Of a stretch of DNA of 64,000 bases, positions 33,601-45,262 are shown piece after piece (positions within the stretch are counted from its first letter, which is position 1; each line of letters starts with the position of its first letter). The position numbers and the translations under genes are program-made. The stretch is taken from positions 1 to 64,000 of the forward strand of contig JAAOMT010000381.1 of the NCBI GenBank assembly GCA_016748015.1, read 5' to 3'. The notes beneath the pieces are model-generated. The model made no database searches and was not told where the DNA came from. It saw only the letters and a list, made by a program, of their open reading frames with translations. Origin of the DNA: Geosiphon pyriformis (taxonomy: Eukaryota > Glomeromycota > Glomeromycetes > Archaeosporales > Geosiphonaceae).

Positions 33601-36519
33601 TTAATAATATAATTTAATAAATAATATTGAAAAAAAATCAAATTATAAATAAAAAACCAAGCAATCTCTTAAAAAATATTGATACTTATTTTAATAAGTT
33701 TTATATTTTTTTGTTATAATTTCAAAAAACAAAGTAATATTTTTTATTACTTGTACTTTTTAATATTATTTATATTAATCTTAATAATATTATAATAATT
33801 AGAATAATATACTCACTAATTATTATAAAATTAAATATTTTATGTGAATCAGAATTTCAAAAATTGATTATTTAAATACTAATAAAAAGTTTTTGTTTGT
33901 AAAGTAATTAGAATTGTTAATAAAATATTATATAAATTTTAATACAAGTTAAAAATATTAAAAAATTCTTACTCTATAATAGAATTAATATCTATTAAGA
34001 TTACTGATTTTTCAAAATTATGAAAAATATTAAATATTTTTATTTTTTTATGTAAAACAGCTTTATATTAAAGTCAGAAGAAAATAACAGATTATTAATA
34101 TAATTGTAAAGAAAATTATACAATTAATTATTATAATTACAAAAAAACCAAAGTTTTATATAATATATAATATTATAATAATAGTAGCAATACTTATAAA
34201 AATTAAAATAAATAATAAGAATTATTAGATATAATATTAAAAAAATATATCAAATATTAAAATTTTGATTTTTTTAATTGGTTAATAAAAAAAAACTTTT
34301 TACTGGCTAATTAACAAAATAATATAATTAGTTGAATTGATTTAAAATTGCAATATAATTTTTATGTGTATTTTTATTATTTTCTGTATTAATTATATAA
34401 TTTAAACTAATAAAATAAAAATAAAAATTCTTTTTTTTTGTTATTTAAAACCTCTTTTAATTTTAGCAGTTTTTGAAAAATAAATATTAATTATTAAATA
34501 AATAGTTTTTATTTTAATATTTAATATTATTATAAAAATTAAAATAATTATATTAGAACTATATTTTAGTTTTTATATAATTTTATAAATTTAAACTAAT
34601 TTTTTAATAAAATTAAAATTTGTTGGTTTATAATAATATGTTATTATATATTTTAAGGTTTTTATTTGTTTATAAAAAAAATAATATTAAAACTTTTTTT
34701 TTATTAATTAAAAAAAATTATTATTATTTTTTTGTTTTTTAATTTTAATTATTAATTAATAAAATTTGTAATTAAGAAATTAAATTTTTGATAAAGTTAA
34801 TTTTTTATTTTTTAATTACCAAAATAAATTATTATATAAATATTAAAAGCCATTTTGTTTTTTTAAAAACAAATACATATTTTCAAAACTATAAATGTTT
34901 ATGGTTTTAAAGATTTTAATTTAGTTATAAAAAGATGTATTATATATAAAGTATATAAAAAAAATAAGATAAAATCTTAAAAAATGTAACAAAAAAATAA
35001 ATGTGTATTTGTAAACTATTTTGGTAAAATAAAAAGACTTGGTGCTTTTTGGTTCAAAGAATTTTTTTAATTTATTGATTTAGATTTGGGTAATTGGTTA
35101 TGTGCTAAAACCATATAAATTGTACTTATTTGTAAAATTGTTTAGATTTATATATGTAGAAAACAGTAAAATTACATTTTGTAAAAGCTTTTAAAAAAAT
35201 TTAGCAAAATAATTGTTAAATTTCGATTTAATTTAACAAAATTAAATTTAAACTAAAAATAAATAGATCAAGTTGTGTAATTAATTTGATTAATTTGAAT
35301 TAAATTTTTTAAAATTCTTTTATAAAATTCAAAAATATCACTTTTAAAAATATTTTTTAATATTTTGAATATAAAAAACATATTAGTTCTAAAAGTATTA
35401 AATTAAATAATAACATTGAAAAAAGTTATATATAAAACAATTTAATATTGTTTTTAGTAATTAATTTTAGATTAACAAAGTAAAAACCAACTGGAATGCA
35501 AACTTATTTTCTTATTAATAGTATTTTTAAGTATTTGATACAATATTGATAAAAAAATTAAATTTGGATGAAAAACTAAAAAATAATTGGTCTTTAAAGT
35601 TGATATTAAAATTTCAAAGTTTTTAAATAGCATTGAATTATTGCTTTTGAAATAGATGACAAATGAATATTCTGTAAATTTTTGTCTGTAATGAGTGTTG
35701 CTGTTGGAAAAAAAAGGGTTGTAATATTTTAATTTTGCTTAATCAAGCAAACAATCTCACTATAAAAAATTGTGGTTTAAAATTTAATATTAGCTACTAA
35801 ATCATCACAAAAAATTTTTTTAAGGCAAAAAATCTCTGAAAATGGAATTTCCATAATTATTAGCATAAAACATTCTTGTAGGATAAAATTTTTCTTCATC
35901 CCTATCTCAATTTCGAGTTAAGATGGCTATTTTCTAGAAATTTGTTAAACCGAAAATGCCTTAATCGATTTAAAGCATAGTCGGATAAGAATATTTTTCA
36001 GAAATCCTTTGAAAAAAAAAGGAATTTTATTTCAATAAATTTGTTGTGGTTTTTTATGTAAAATAAAAAGAATCCATATTTTTATCCTTAAATTGAAATG
36101 ATATAATTTTCAGTCATCTTTCAATGATCAAAATAAATACATGATTTTTTTTGCTTTATTGGAGTTAGTTTTATAAAAAATATTTTTGTTAATTGATGTT
36201 TCACCATATCTTTTTTTTTTTTTTGCATTTCAGTAATTATCAAGAATCATTTTTTATTAACACTTTAGAATTTATATTTTTAATTATAATTGATTGAAAG
36301 TAAACCAAATTAATGTTAATCCAAAAAATTAGATATCTGGTAAACAAATTTTTCATTAAATAAAAATATAATATATATATCCATGATATTAATATGTGTA
36401 TAAAAATTTTTCAATGATATGCTAATATTTTGTCAGCTCTCAATTCAAAAGAAGAAATTAAGGATCTGTTAATATTTTTTAACAAATACAAAGAAAAAAA
36501 TAAAAAATAAAAAATTTTT
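33601..36519. other. A+T-rich spacer, nothing firm recognised
   Basis: About 2.9 kb. 33,601-35,640 is almost pure A/T with no open frame. From about 35,640 base composition becomes more mixed (e.g. ATCCCTATCTCAATTTCGAG near 35,900) but no protein can be read. This part may be the lost 5' portion of the Tc1/mariner remnant. Confidence 0.45.
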
Positions 36520-36816
36520 TAAAGGTTTTTCAGAAAAATCTTTTACCATTTACAAAACAGCGTGTTTATTCGTAAGAGAGATATTGCTGTTTCAACAAAA
36601 TAATACACTAATTCATGGTTTGCAAAGAAAAATTGAAACTATGGATTGGCCAGTAATCTCCTCCGACCTTAATCCCATAAAAATAAATTAAAAATAATAT
36701 TCAGAAGCATGAAAACTTTCTGAAGACTGTAAGAGAACTTATGGCTGATCTAAGAGAGGAGTAAAAAAAATTTGGTAGTCCAAAACTTTTCAGGAAATTG
36801 TAGACTCAATTTTGTA
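36520..36816 (+). pseudogene. Tc1/mariner-type transposase C-terminal remnant
   Basis: DDE transposase that would cut and paste a Tc1/mariner element. In mixed frames it reads LLFQQNNTLIHGLQRK (about 36,584-36,632), IETMDWPVISSDLNPIKIN (36,633-36,690) and a C-terminal helix ending ..FQEIVDSIL. The family pattern is Q-D-N..H and D-W-P..S-P-D-L-N-P-I-E. Here the second catalytic Asp is Asn and the third acidic residue is Lys, so it is inactive. No N-terminal helix-turn-helix part or terminal inverted repeats could be identified. Confidence 0.72.
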
Positions 36817-36836
36817 ATAATATAATTATTTTTTTT

Positions 36837-36956
36837 GGAACAAAACACCACAAAGCCATTACCGAACTCCGATCACTCTTGAAATTTGGAGTTAAACATT
36901 CCACATTATATCTTTTTCCTGTATGATGTCATACCATTATTGTTGTGATTTTTTTT
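36837..36956 (+). rRNA. 5S rRNA-like unit (gene or 5S-derived pseudogene)
   Basis: The sequence CCGAACTCCGATC followed by GAGTTAAAC (36,871-36,898) is the 5S helix III/loop C region with the internal promoter. It continues CTGTATGATGTCATACC, comparable to the 5S loop E/helix IV region, and ends TTGTTGTGA followed by eight T (36,949-36,956), a pol III terminator. AACAA near 36,839 can pair with TTGTT near 36,940, as in helix I. Length to the T-run is about 112 nt, slightly short for 5S, and the helix III loop seems to carry a few extra bases, so decay or a 5S-derived SINE is possible. Confidence 0.5.
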
Positions 36957-37845
36957 CTGAAAAAATAACATCTCACCTATGATATATATCTTTGGTGATA
37001 TTTTCTTTACATCAAGTTACTTATTTAATTGCTTAATTTCTAAGACAATAATTTTTTTGCTGCTATTTTCTTGCATCGTAAAATACTGTCCTAGCTAATT
37101 TTAAAAGTGTACTTAAGCTCTAAATTGGTTTTTTTTTTATAGCTTTTCGTATAAGTACATTCTTTCGGACTGTGGTATTCTTGTTCCTTTTGTGTTTAGC
37201 TAGGAATTATTATATTGTTGTGAGGCGCACTTTTATTTCTTCACAACTTTCTTAACACTCATAATTTTGATAAGAGCTGGTATTTTCCTTCTTATTAATG
37301 TCTGTTTAATGCATGCATGCATGCATGCCATGTATTCATCAAACAAAATTTTGTCCAGCGTACGTTTAATAATAGAACAAGAAATGAGACCAGAAACAAT
37401 TCAAGTGTGAAAATTTTTTACTGATCTGATTTAGACACGTAAATTGGACGTTACTTCTGTACCTGGTTTTCCATTCTTATTATTGGAATTTAAAGTTTAT
37501 TAAATCCAAATATAAGTGATAATTTTTTTCTCAGTTATGTTATGTTATTGTTTCTAATGACTTACTTTAAAGTTTAATGAGCTGCATTAGTGCACACAGT
37601 TTTTTCACACACAATCAAAGCATATAAGGGCTTTATTCTATTCTATTGGAGGTAACAAGGAAACGAGTATTATGCTTAACAATATTAATAGCGTACAGGA
37701 CGCGAGTTAGTATGGCACCTCTCAGAAAACATTATATATAGAATATCTGGATGACGCGCGTAAAGAAGATTTTATTGTAGTTTTTACTCTTCACTATAAA
37801 GAAAAAAATTCTAAACCTATATATCTCCTGAAGAGAAAAGTAAAA
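36957..37845. other. Upstream region of the host gene; (ATGC)5 at 37,309-37,328
   Basis: Mixed-composition DNA with several CpGs (GCGCAC, GCGTACG, GACGCGCG), unlike the surroundings. It holds five tandem ATGC units and a TATATATAG at about 37,732-37,740, roughly 110 bp before the ATG, which may serve as a TATA element. No ORF is supported. It likely contains promoter and 5' untranslated sequence. Confidence 0.5.
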
Positions 37846-38800
37846 ATGTATAAACTGAATCCTATAGTTTTAATAGCGACTCTTTTTGCTTTAAAGGTAA
37901 ACGTTAGTAAGAGCAGAGTAAAAAAGTGAATATATATTTTTCTTTTTAAGGGTAATATTAATGGATATTCTTCTTATCTTTTGAGCAGACTACTGAAGCA
38001 CAAAATTCTTTAATAACTGTTTCAACCATTCCCTCATCACAAACTTGGTATACCTGTAGTAATTCCACAACCGACAGAATAAGTAAGCAATATGATTCTT
38101 TTGATTTTAATGAATGAATAAATTCAATCATCTCAACAAAATTTTTATTGAAAAAATTTTATTATCAGACTATAACGTAACCTTGTTAGATGGTGAACTA
38201 CCACAAACCACCAATGATATCGGCAAAATAGACCCCGGTTACCCAACACATGCACCTGCTGGAGCAAGTCCAGGTTTTATCACGCTCGTAACAAACGAAA
38301 TTGATACCAAAAAGTATCTCGACCCAAATTTTACTGGTGAATTCATATATAAATTGGATGCATCATGCTATCAAATCAAGCCAATTGTTCCTGTTAAGAC
38401 TTGTAGAAAGAGTGGTCTTTTTATCGACCAACCTACTATATACTGCTTGGCAATTACTAATCCGATGGATCAGGCAATTACTTTCCTGTTGGATTTAAAA
38501 TTCAACACACTTGAAAACCATGATTATAAATCGAATAACACAGAGTCTAACAACACAGAGCCTATAACTGCAACTTCAGTAATAATTCGAGTTTTTAAAG
38601 AATCGGGCTCTAATTCAAATAAGAAAGTAATGATAATCGAAATAGTTGTTGGTACTATATTTGGACTTATACTTCTTTTAGGATGTGGCTTATTTTTTTA
38701 TCGCCGCTATTTTATGAGACGAGAAAATATGTCTCATAGAGTAGTTCAAAATCCGATAGATAATTCCATATTTCTATCAGAAGTTAGAAACTACGGATAA
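37846..38800 (+). CDS. Secreted single-pass membrane glycoprotein, three exons, family unknown
   Basis: This is the only intact host-type gene. Exons are 37,846-37,896, 37,989-38,082 and 38,169-38,800. Introns start GTAAAC and GTAAGC, end GAGCAG and ATCAG, and splice in phases 0 and 1 to give 258 residues. The ATG context is AAAAATG. The product starts MYKLNPIVLIATLFALK, a signal peptide. The ectodomain has four Cys (about 40, 115, 127, 141) and five N-glycosylation sequons (42, 51, 102, 171, 176). One membrane helix spans about 202-226 (VMIIEIVVGTIFGLILLLG..), then a basic cytoplasmic tail RRYFMRR. Type I topology is inferred. I do not recognise the family; a cell-surface role is only plausible. 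No stops or RIP-like changes are present. Confidence 0.75.
37897..37988 (+). other. Intron 1 of the membrane glycoprotein gene (predicted)
   Basis: 92 bp, GTAAAC to TTTTGAGCAG. It contains in-frame stops. An earlier acceptor at TTTTTAAG (about 37,950) would lead to a stop, so the AGCAG acceptor is preferred. Confidence 0.65.
38083..38168 (+). other. Intron 2 of the membrane glycoprotein gene (predicted)
   Basis: 86 bp, GTAAGC to TTATTATCAG, A+T-rich. Splicing joins ATA-A to AC-TAT in phase. The ATG at 38,114 lies inside this intron, so a start there would give a protein without a signal peptide. Confidence 0.7.
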
Positions 38801-41099
38801 ATAAGTTATATTTTTTTATTAAAGATAATTTTTGGAAATACAGTTTTTATACTTAATATGAGAATTATAAATTATTTAGCAACTTTGTGAACAAGATTAT
38901 GAGTGGATTCGAAAGTAATAAATGGGATATTTTAAAAAAAAGATTAAATAATGCTAAACTAATTCTCATAAAATTTTTTCTATTTCTTAAGTTTTATCCT
39001 TTGAACAATCATTTTCAATAAAAAGAATTTGGTTGAAAGTTGGTTGGTTCAAATATTTTTGAAATATAATATATGTTTTTGAATAAAATAGATACAAAAA
39101 TTCAAAAATTACTGAACACATTCTAATTTTTTAAAACCAATATTTTAACTTACTCAAGTTATAAATAACCAAGTATGTTTAAATTTATCTAGTTTTGTTC
39201 TTATATATTCAATAATCAATCGGCATTAAATGTTTATTTTTCTTAAGCTAAAATTCAGTTAGAGTTTTTCGAATTTCATATTTTTTATACCTCAAATTTT
39301 AGAAAAACTTGAAAATTAATTCAATATTTATTTTCAAGCTTTTTTTTTGGTTATTATTTTTACTAGCAACAGAAAAAATTATAATCAATAATATTGAAAC
39401 AGTTTTGAAAAAAAAGTTATCCTTCTTGTTTTTTGACAAAAGACTAAAGCAACAAGGTTTGTTATTTTATTCTAGGCTTTTTTATGTTAAAATAAAAAAA
39501 TTACTATTAAATGTAAATAATAATGCTTAACTAATACATATTGATTTAGATGTAAAATTTTGTATTATAAAATTACCTTTAATTATATATTTTTATAATA
39601 ATTACTAAAGACTAACAGCCTAATTATTGCACGTTTTTTAACGGATTAGAAATATTTAAATAAATTTTTAAACTTATCATTTAATAATCTGTTTTTGAAT
39701 AATAAAAAATTTCCAAAGCTTCTATTATTTCTTTTTTATTGTTTCCAAAGCACATGAATTCTGAATAAATTGAGGCTTTTTTCACCTATTTTTTGATAAT
39801 TACAATCTAAATTTCACAAATATTAATATTGTTACTTAATACAAAATTTATTTAATTATAAGCATTTTTTATACTTATAATATCTTATTAATCTATTAAA
39901 TTAAACTTTTTTGCAAGAGACTTAAAAAATTAATGTTATATTTGTTAAAATTGATAACAAAGAGCAAATAATATAAGTAATTACTACCTATTATAAGAAA
40001 TTAAATTAAATTTTTGATTAATATAAGTTCAATTTTTTCTATATAAAAAAAGTTTACTATAGCTTTAAGCAGCATAATATAAGATATACGATGAAAAATT
40101 TTTTTTTTAGCTCTAAATTCAATTTTTATTATTATTGAAGACTTGTTTAAAAGTTTTTTAATAAAAACTTTTAACTTTAAATGTTTGATCAAAGATTTTT
40201 TAAAATTATAAAAAAAAATTTAGAGCTTAATTTGCTATTTTGAGAAATTTTATTTGCAAATATATTTCACTTTAATAAATATTATTAAATTTTTGTTAGT
40301 AATCAAATTTTACTTAATCCAGCAAAAAACACAAAATTAAATTAAATATAAATATAATTAAAAATAATTTATTTAAAAAAAAATTTTGAATTAGTTTTTC
40401 AAAGTAATAATTAATAATTTTATTAAAATTAAAAAAAAAATACATTTATTTTTTAAGTTAATTTAACAAAAAAACTATTTTTTTGATCTTAAACTAAAAG
40501 TATTTAAGAAAAACTTGTTTAATACTTTTTAGAACTTTAAAATTTTTTATAATAAAACTAATTTAGCAAGTAATTAATAATTAAGTCAATAACTAAATAA
40601 ATAATTAAGTTAATAAAATATTTTAAAAAATATTAGGGCAAATGAATAACTAAATAAATAAAACTGTAAATTTATTACTATTATTATTATTATTGTTATT
40701 ATTATTATTATTATTATTATATTAAAATTTCTGACTATATATAATTTTAAATATAATTTTTTGTATATTTATTTACAATATATAAATTTTTTAAAATTAC
40801 CAAAATTTGAAGTTTTATGTTTTTTGTAATTTAATTTAACTATATTTGTTTTAAGACTACAACTTTTTATTTTGTATTTTATTAATAGATTATTATTTAA
40901 TATTGTTGGTATTATAATAATTAATAATTAATTAAATGATTGGTAATTTTTAATTTGTGTTTAATAAACAAATTAAATATAAAAAATTGTTTTATTTTAA
41001 ATTTTACAAAATATATAAGCTGTTATTTAATATTTTAATAACTTTTATTTTTATAAAAACAATATATAAAAACTAAACTATTAACAATTAAAAAATAGT
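38801..41099. other. A+T-rich spacer with an ATT microsatellite
   Basis: About 2.3 kb without a supported gene. Frames at 39,309-39,530 and 40,001-40,192 are Lys/Leu/Ile-rich and have no family features. An (ATT)n/(TTA)n tract lies at about 40,677-40,725. Confidence 0.55.
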
Positions 41100-41149
41100 T
41101 TGACTGTTTTTTTAATTATTTCAAGTTTTTATTAATAATAAATTAATTG

Positions 41150-42167
41150 TTAAATAGAAAAACATTATATTGTGAACTCAATTAAAAGTAAGGAGCTAAG
41201 TATGTCTTGGAATAAGGTCAAAAAACATTCAGATATAATAGGCAATAAGCATATTAATAAACTGGTCAATTTGGCTTCATGTTCAAATTTGTTTCTTTTT
41301 GTTTATGTTAATAAGAAAAGTGTTAGTGCTAATAGAATATTGGTGTTTGATAATATTTGTTATTTTGTCCAGAATGTTTTTAAAATTGTTTATTATGCAC
41401 ATTGGAAGGTTAGACCTAGGTTTAATAATGTTGATGCAAATATGAAAAAAGATATGGATTAGTTTTGAACTACCTCAGTTTGACACTCTGATTCGTATAT
41501 GGCAGCTGGTTACACGAGTAAATTCACTACTAGTTTTCATTTGTATTTTATAAAAGCTCTGTATTGTTGTCTATTAGTTGTTATTTATAAGCATTTGTAT
41601 AATAGAAAATATCTTAGTGTGTTATGTCTTCATTGCAAAAAGGTAAAAACTTTTGACTATTCTTTTATATGTCTATTTGATTCTGGTACTTGTGAGGGCC
41701 TGCTTGGTGTGAGTTTGGTTGAATAAAAAACTGTGTTAAATTTGAGTTTACTATTATTTTGTGTTTTACAGATGCTCTTTTTGTGTGCTTTTGACAATGC
41801 TGTATATATTACTTTGTATAAAGGCTTTGTGTTTAAAGATTAGTGTTTAGAGACTGTGTCTATTTTTGATAATGTTAAAGTTGCTAATGTTAAGGTGGTT
41901 AATTTTATGTGAAGTTTGGAAATGATCCACTAAAATAAAATATGGATAATTAAAGCTAAGTACAAATCAGTAATAAAAAAAAAAAACCTAATTGTACATA
42001 ATAGTTTAGTATCTTCTGTGATTTGTGGTCTTTTGATCTTGTTCTTTAATGGTGTTGTTAAGTTGCTTAGAATTGTGAAAATACACAGTGTCAGTTTTGG
42101 TTTTCAAAAGCTTTGCTGTTTTTTTTTTGGTACTAATAATGCTGTGATTGTTATCATAGATTTATAG
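41150..42167 (+). pseudogene. L3 ORF2 C-terminal part: end of RNase H and downstream region (broken)
   Basis: The frames 41,172-41,462 and 41,499-41,726 read ..LSMSWNKVKKHSDIIGNKH.. (the family's S-W-V-K-V-K-G-H-S-G end of RNase H) and ..MAAGYTSKFTTSFHLYFIK.., then ..YLSVLCLHCKKVKTFDYSF.., a C-x2-C..D-x-x-F segment typical of this LINE family. After a TAA the sense continues (..LYKGFVFKD*CLETVSIF..) to a TAG at 42,165-42,167. Trp codons appear as TAG, and Gly appears as Asp or Lys. It is less decayed than L1. Confidence 0.82.
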
Positions 42168-42301
42168 TATTGTTCTAATTGGCCTAAAGAGCTGATTATG
42201 TGTAGAAAATACATGATTTACATCTAGTTTAGATTATATAGTTTGGTGTATTGGATTAGGTAGCTTTTGGGTCTTACTCATAAAATATTAAAAAAAAAAA
42301 T
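42168..42301 (+). repeat. LINE 3' tail of L3
   Basis: It starts directly after the ORF2 stop with TATTGTTCTAATTGGCCT, contains ATGTGTAGAAAATACATG (short stem-loop) and ends with a run of 12 A. It aligns with the tails of L1 and L2. Confidence 0.75.
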
Positions 42302-42729
42302 TTAAAAATAATATTAGGTTTTTATTGCAAATGTTTTTTATTTTGTAAATAATTCATAATATGTAATAATTTTTATTAAAAATTATTATTAAAAGTAAAT
42401 AATATCAATTATTAATAATTCAACAAAACTTATATTGTTATTTTTTAATAATCTGTTTTTTGTATATTTAATTATAAATTTATTTAAAAAATTTAAATAT
42501 GTTTTTCATATTTAATTATAAATTTATATGTCAATTTTGTTGTTTTTGTATAAAAAATTTTACAATTTAATTAATAATAAAATACAAACTTTATACAAAA
42601 AAGCTTAATATTATTTTTAAAAATTAATAAATCTATATAAAAAATAAGAAAGTATTTTATTTTTTATTTTATTGGCTGAATTTTTAAAATTAAATAATTT
42701 AATATGTTGAATAATTAAAATTATATATA
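42302..42729. other. A+T-rich spacer between L3 and L4
   Basis: About 430 bp of A/T-rich DNA with repeated AATTATAAATTTAT words near 42,470-42,530. No coding or LTR feature. Confidence 0.5.
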
Positions 42730-42868
42730 CTCTTTCTTTTGTTGATTTTCTGGTTATAATAAAGGCATAAAATTGCTAAAAAAATAGCTTTTTTTATTTT
42801 TTTTTTCTCTTTTTTTTTTAATTATTTCTTTTAATACATCTTTTTTTGTTGTAATAAAACTGGTAAGC

Positions 42869-44740
42869 TTGTTTGCTGGTTATTTTGGTTCTAATTCTGG
42901 TTTAATTAGTTTGAAAACTTCTTCAAGTACCAAAAAAAAACGTTTGAAAATTATTTACTTTTGTGATGCATTTTATAAAAAACTGAAAAAGCCTGAAATT
43001 AGTAATAATATAGTTGATTTATTTGCTGGTTTTTTAAATTTGAAGAATATTATAGGCTTTAGTATTAAATCTGTAATGTCTTGTGAGAACAAAATTGGTA
43101 ATGTAACAAGTAATATTAATAGTTTTTTGAATGTAAAAAATATAAAAACACAATTACAAAAGAAACCAGTTACATGAATTCAAATATTTTTGTAAGTAAT
43201 AAGAATATAGATAAAACTATACTAAAGAAAACTTATATTTAGATATATATATTAAGACATTTATTAAAAGCACTTTTGTTTAATAATTTAAATAATAATA
43301 ATAATATTTTAATGTTTCTATTTTCTAAGTTTGTTGGCTCTAAACAATTGCCATTAATTAGATCATATGTTTTAAAAAAATGAAATTTTAATATTGTAAA
43401 ATTTTTTGTGTTAAATATTAAACTTTCTGCTATGTCTGAAAAAACTTTTGGTAATAAGTTAATAGCTGTAAAAAAAATTTTTTATCATATAGATGATTTT
43501 GAGAAGACATCTACTCTCTTAAAATTTCTAGAAATTATTAAATCATTTTTTATATCTGAATTAAGCTTAAAAAAAGCTAAAAAAATAGTAATCTGTAAAA
43601 AAATTCTGGTTAATAATGATGTTAAAAAGATAAATAGCCATACAAATTAGAAAGTAATTGTCAAGAAAATTTTAGTAAATCTTTTTAAATTAGCTGTAAA
43701 GTCAGTTTTTTCTAAGTTTAATAAAATTATGTTAATTAAGATACAGCTTATTGGTTTTTGACAAAAAACTCTAATTGAATTTGAATTATTTGAAATTGTT
43801 GATTTGATTACATCTAAATAGTTAGTGTTTATAAATAAAAATTTTGTGTATATAGCATTAACTATCAATAATAAATAAACATAAGTAATTAAAAATTGTT
43901 ATTGAATTCTGCTCTATATTTTATTAATTAGAACAATTGCTCATAATTTTTCTAATTTATTGGTGTTTTATGGTAAGAAAACTTGTTTTATTGGTTATAA
44001 TTCAAGTTTTTATATATATAACAGAGATATTATTATTTGTTTTGCTAATAAAGCATAAAAAAAAACTGCTTTTAATTCTGTTTTAATTTTTAAAAGTGTG
44101 AATTTGTATTAAATTAATCTTTTTTTGGTTTATTGTACTCAATACAAACATTTAAATCATGTTTTTAGTATATGTTTTATGAATAAAAATATAATTAGTC
44201 ATAGTAAAAAGTGGTCAATTTTTAGAATTAAGTTTATTTAGCAAATATATATAAGAAAAAACAGGTATTAATTGCTTATTTAGTCTTATTTAATGAAAAA
44301 ACTTGGATTTAAATTGTTGATAATTCTATTTTTTATATGATGTTTTTGGCTTTTTCTGATACTAATTCATTTTCAAATATTAAATCTTCTTTGTTGGCTT
44401 TTTGAAAATAAATAATAGATTTGTCATTTTTAAACACAGTTTCACTAATCTGTAAAGCAAGTTAATAACTTGGCTAAAAAATTGAATATACTTGAACCAA
44501 TAATTTTTTAATTTAGTTCTGAATATTAGTTATTAATAACTTTTTTATTACAAAATTAAGGAGTAAATACGATAATAAGTAAAAATTTAAGTGCAGTTAC
44601 TAATAGTGAAACTGTTACAAAAATGGAGTATTTAGACTAGTCAATTGTTATAAGATTTAAAGCAAAAATAAAATTTGTTAGTTATGATTATAAGTTTGAT
44701 AATTAATGTAAATAATAAGAGTTTAGGTTTGAACATTTTT
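42869..44740 (+). pseudogene. L4 ORF1 (broken)
   Basis: The N-terminal frame 42,869-43,177 reads ..FGSNSGLISLKTSSSTKKK.., a low-complexity basic domain typical of these ORF1 proteins. The frame 43,408-43,650 (..FYHIDDFEKTSTLLKF.., ..KILVNNDVKKINSHTN) and the next segment (..VFSKFNKIMLIKIQLIGF..) form the RRM-like region. The CCHC knuckle near 44,130 reads CTQYKHLNHVFSIC: second Cys is Tyr, first Cys, His and last Cys are kept. The frame then decays to ..NLSAVTNSETVTKMEYLD.. near 44,640. Stops fall at expected Trp/Gln codons (e.g. GF*QKT). Confidence 0.78.
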
Positions 44741-44749
44741 TTTCAGCAA

Positions 44750-45262
44750 TAACCAATTTTATTTGGAAAATTGTTATATATAATATTAAAGGTATAAATA
44801 ATTCTGCTAAACAAGCAAATATTATTTGTTAGTATAAAAATATAAATAATTTAATTTTTGTAATTACTGAAATAAAATTAAAGAAAAAAATCTATTCATA
44901 AATTATTAACAAATTTAATAGTATTTATGTATTTATTTTTAATTTAAACTCTAATTACTTAAATTTTGGTATTATAATTGTTATACTATTGTACTAGTAT
45001 GATTTATATACAGAGTTTTTAAGCTTGCTAACCAGTTTTTGTCTATCAGACTGCTGTTCAAAAATAAACTTTTTGTTTTAATTCTGGAACTATATGTTAA
45101 TGTTTTACTAGCAATATGCTTAACTTAAGCTAAAGAAGTTAATTTATTGATTGCAAAAGCTATAAATAAATTATCTTTTATGATTTTGAACAGTAATTTT
45201 AATAAAGATAGCTTTTATCAATATGTTAGTTTTAAGAAATATCTTAATTTAGAATTGGTTAA
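44750..45262 (+). pseudogene. L4 ORF2 endonuclease fragment (broken)
   Basis: It begins ..FIWKIVIYNIKGINNSAKQ.., the W-K-x-x-T-C-N-V-R-G start of the APE-type endonuclease, followed by ..FVITEIKLKKKIYS.. (T-E-T-K-L, catalytic Glu kept as TEIKL). It can be followed to ..YLNLELVNFL. at the junction with E5. Reverse transcriptase is absent. Confidence 0.72.

Larger units (their letters stand above)
41100..42301 (+). mobile_element. LINE copy L3, 5'-truncated (ORF2 C-terminus plus tail)
   Basis: It holds only the end of ORF2 (from about 41,150), the 3' tail (42,168-42,301) and a terminal A-run, the classic 5'-truncated LINE. Two clean frames remain. The exact 5' edge is uncertain within about 50 bp. 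Confidence 0.85.
42730..45262 (+). mobile_element. LINE copy L4: ORF1 and start of ORF2, 3'-truncated by E5
   Basis: Plus-strand LINE of the same superfamily as L1 but a different subfamily. ORF1 (42,869-44,740) and the endonuclease part of ORF2 (44,750-45,262) are readable. Coding sense stops at about 45,262, exactly where the minus-strand gypsy E5 becomes readable. The 3' part of L4 is therefore missing or displaced. Confidence 0.8.

Noticed and set aside
37309-37328. (ATGC)5 as a regulatory operator
   Set aside because: A simple microsatellite; no evidence of function.
38301-38498. 65-residue plus-strand ORF inside the host gene
   Set aside because: It is an alternative frame within exon 3 of the membrane glycoprotein gene.
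38114-38800. Start of the membrane protein at the ATG of 38,114
   Set aside because: This ATG lies in the predicted intron 2; the spliced model gives a signal peptide and four Cys, and both introns have canonical ends.
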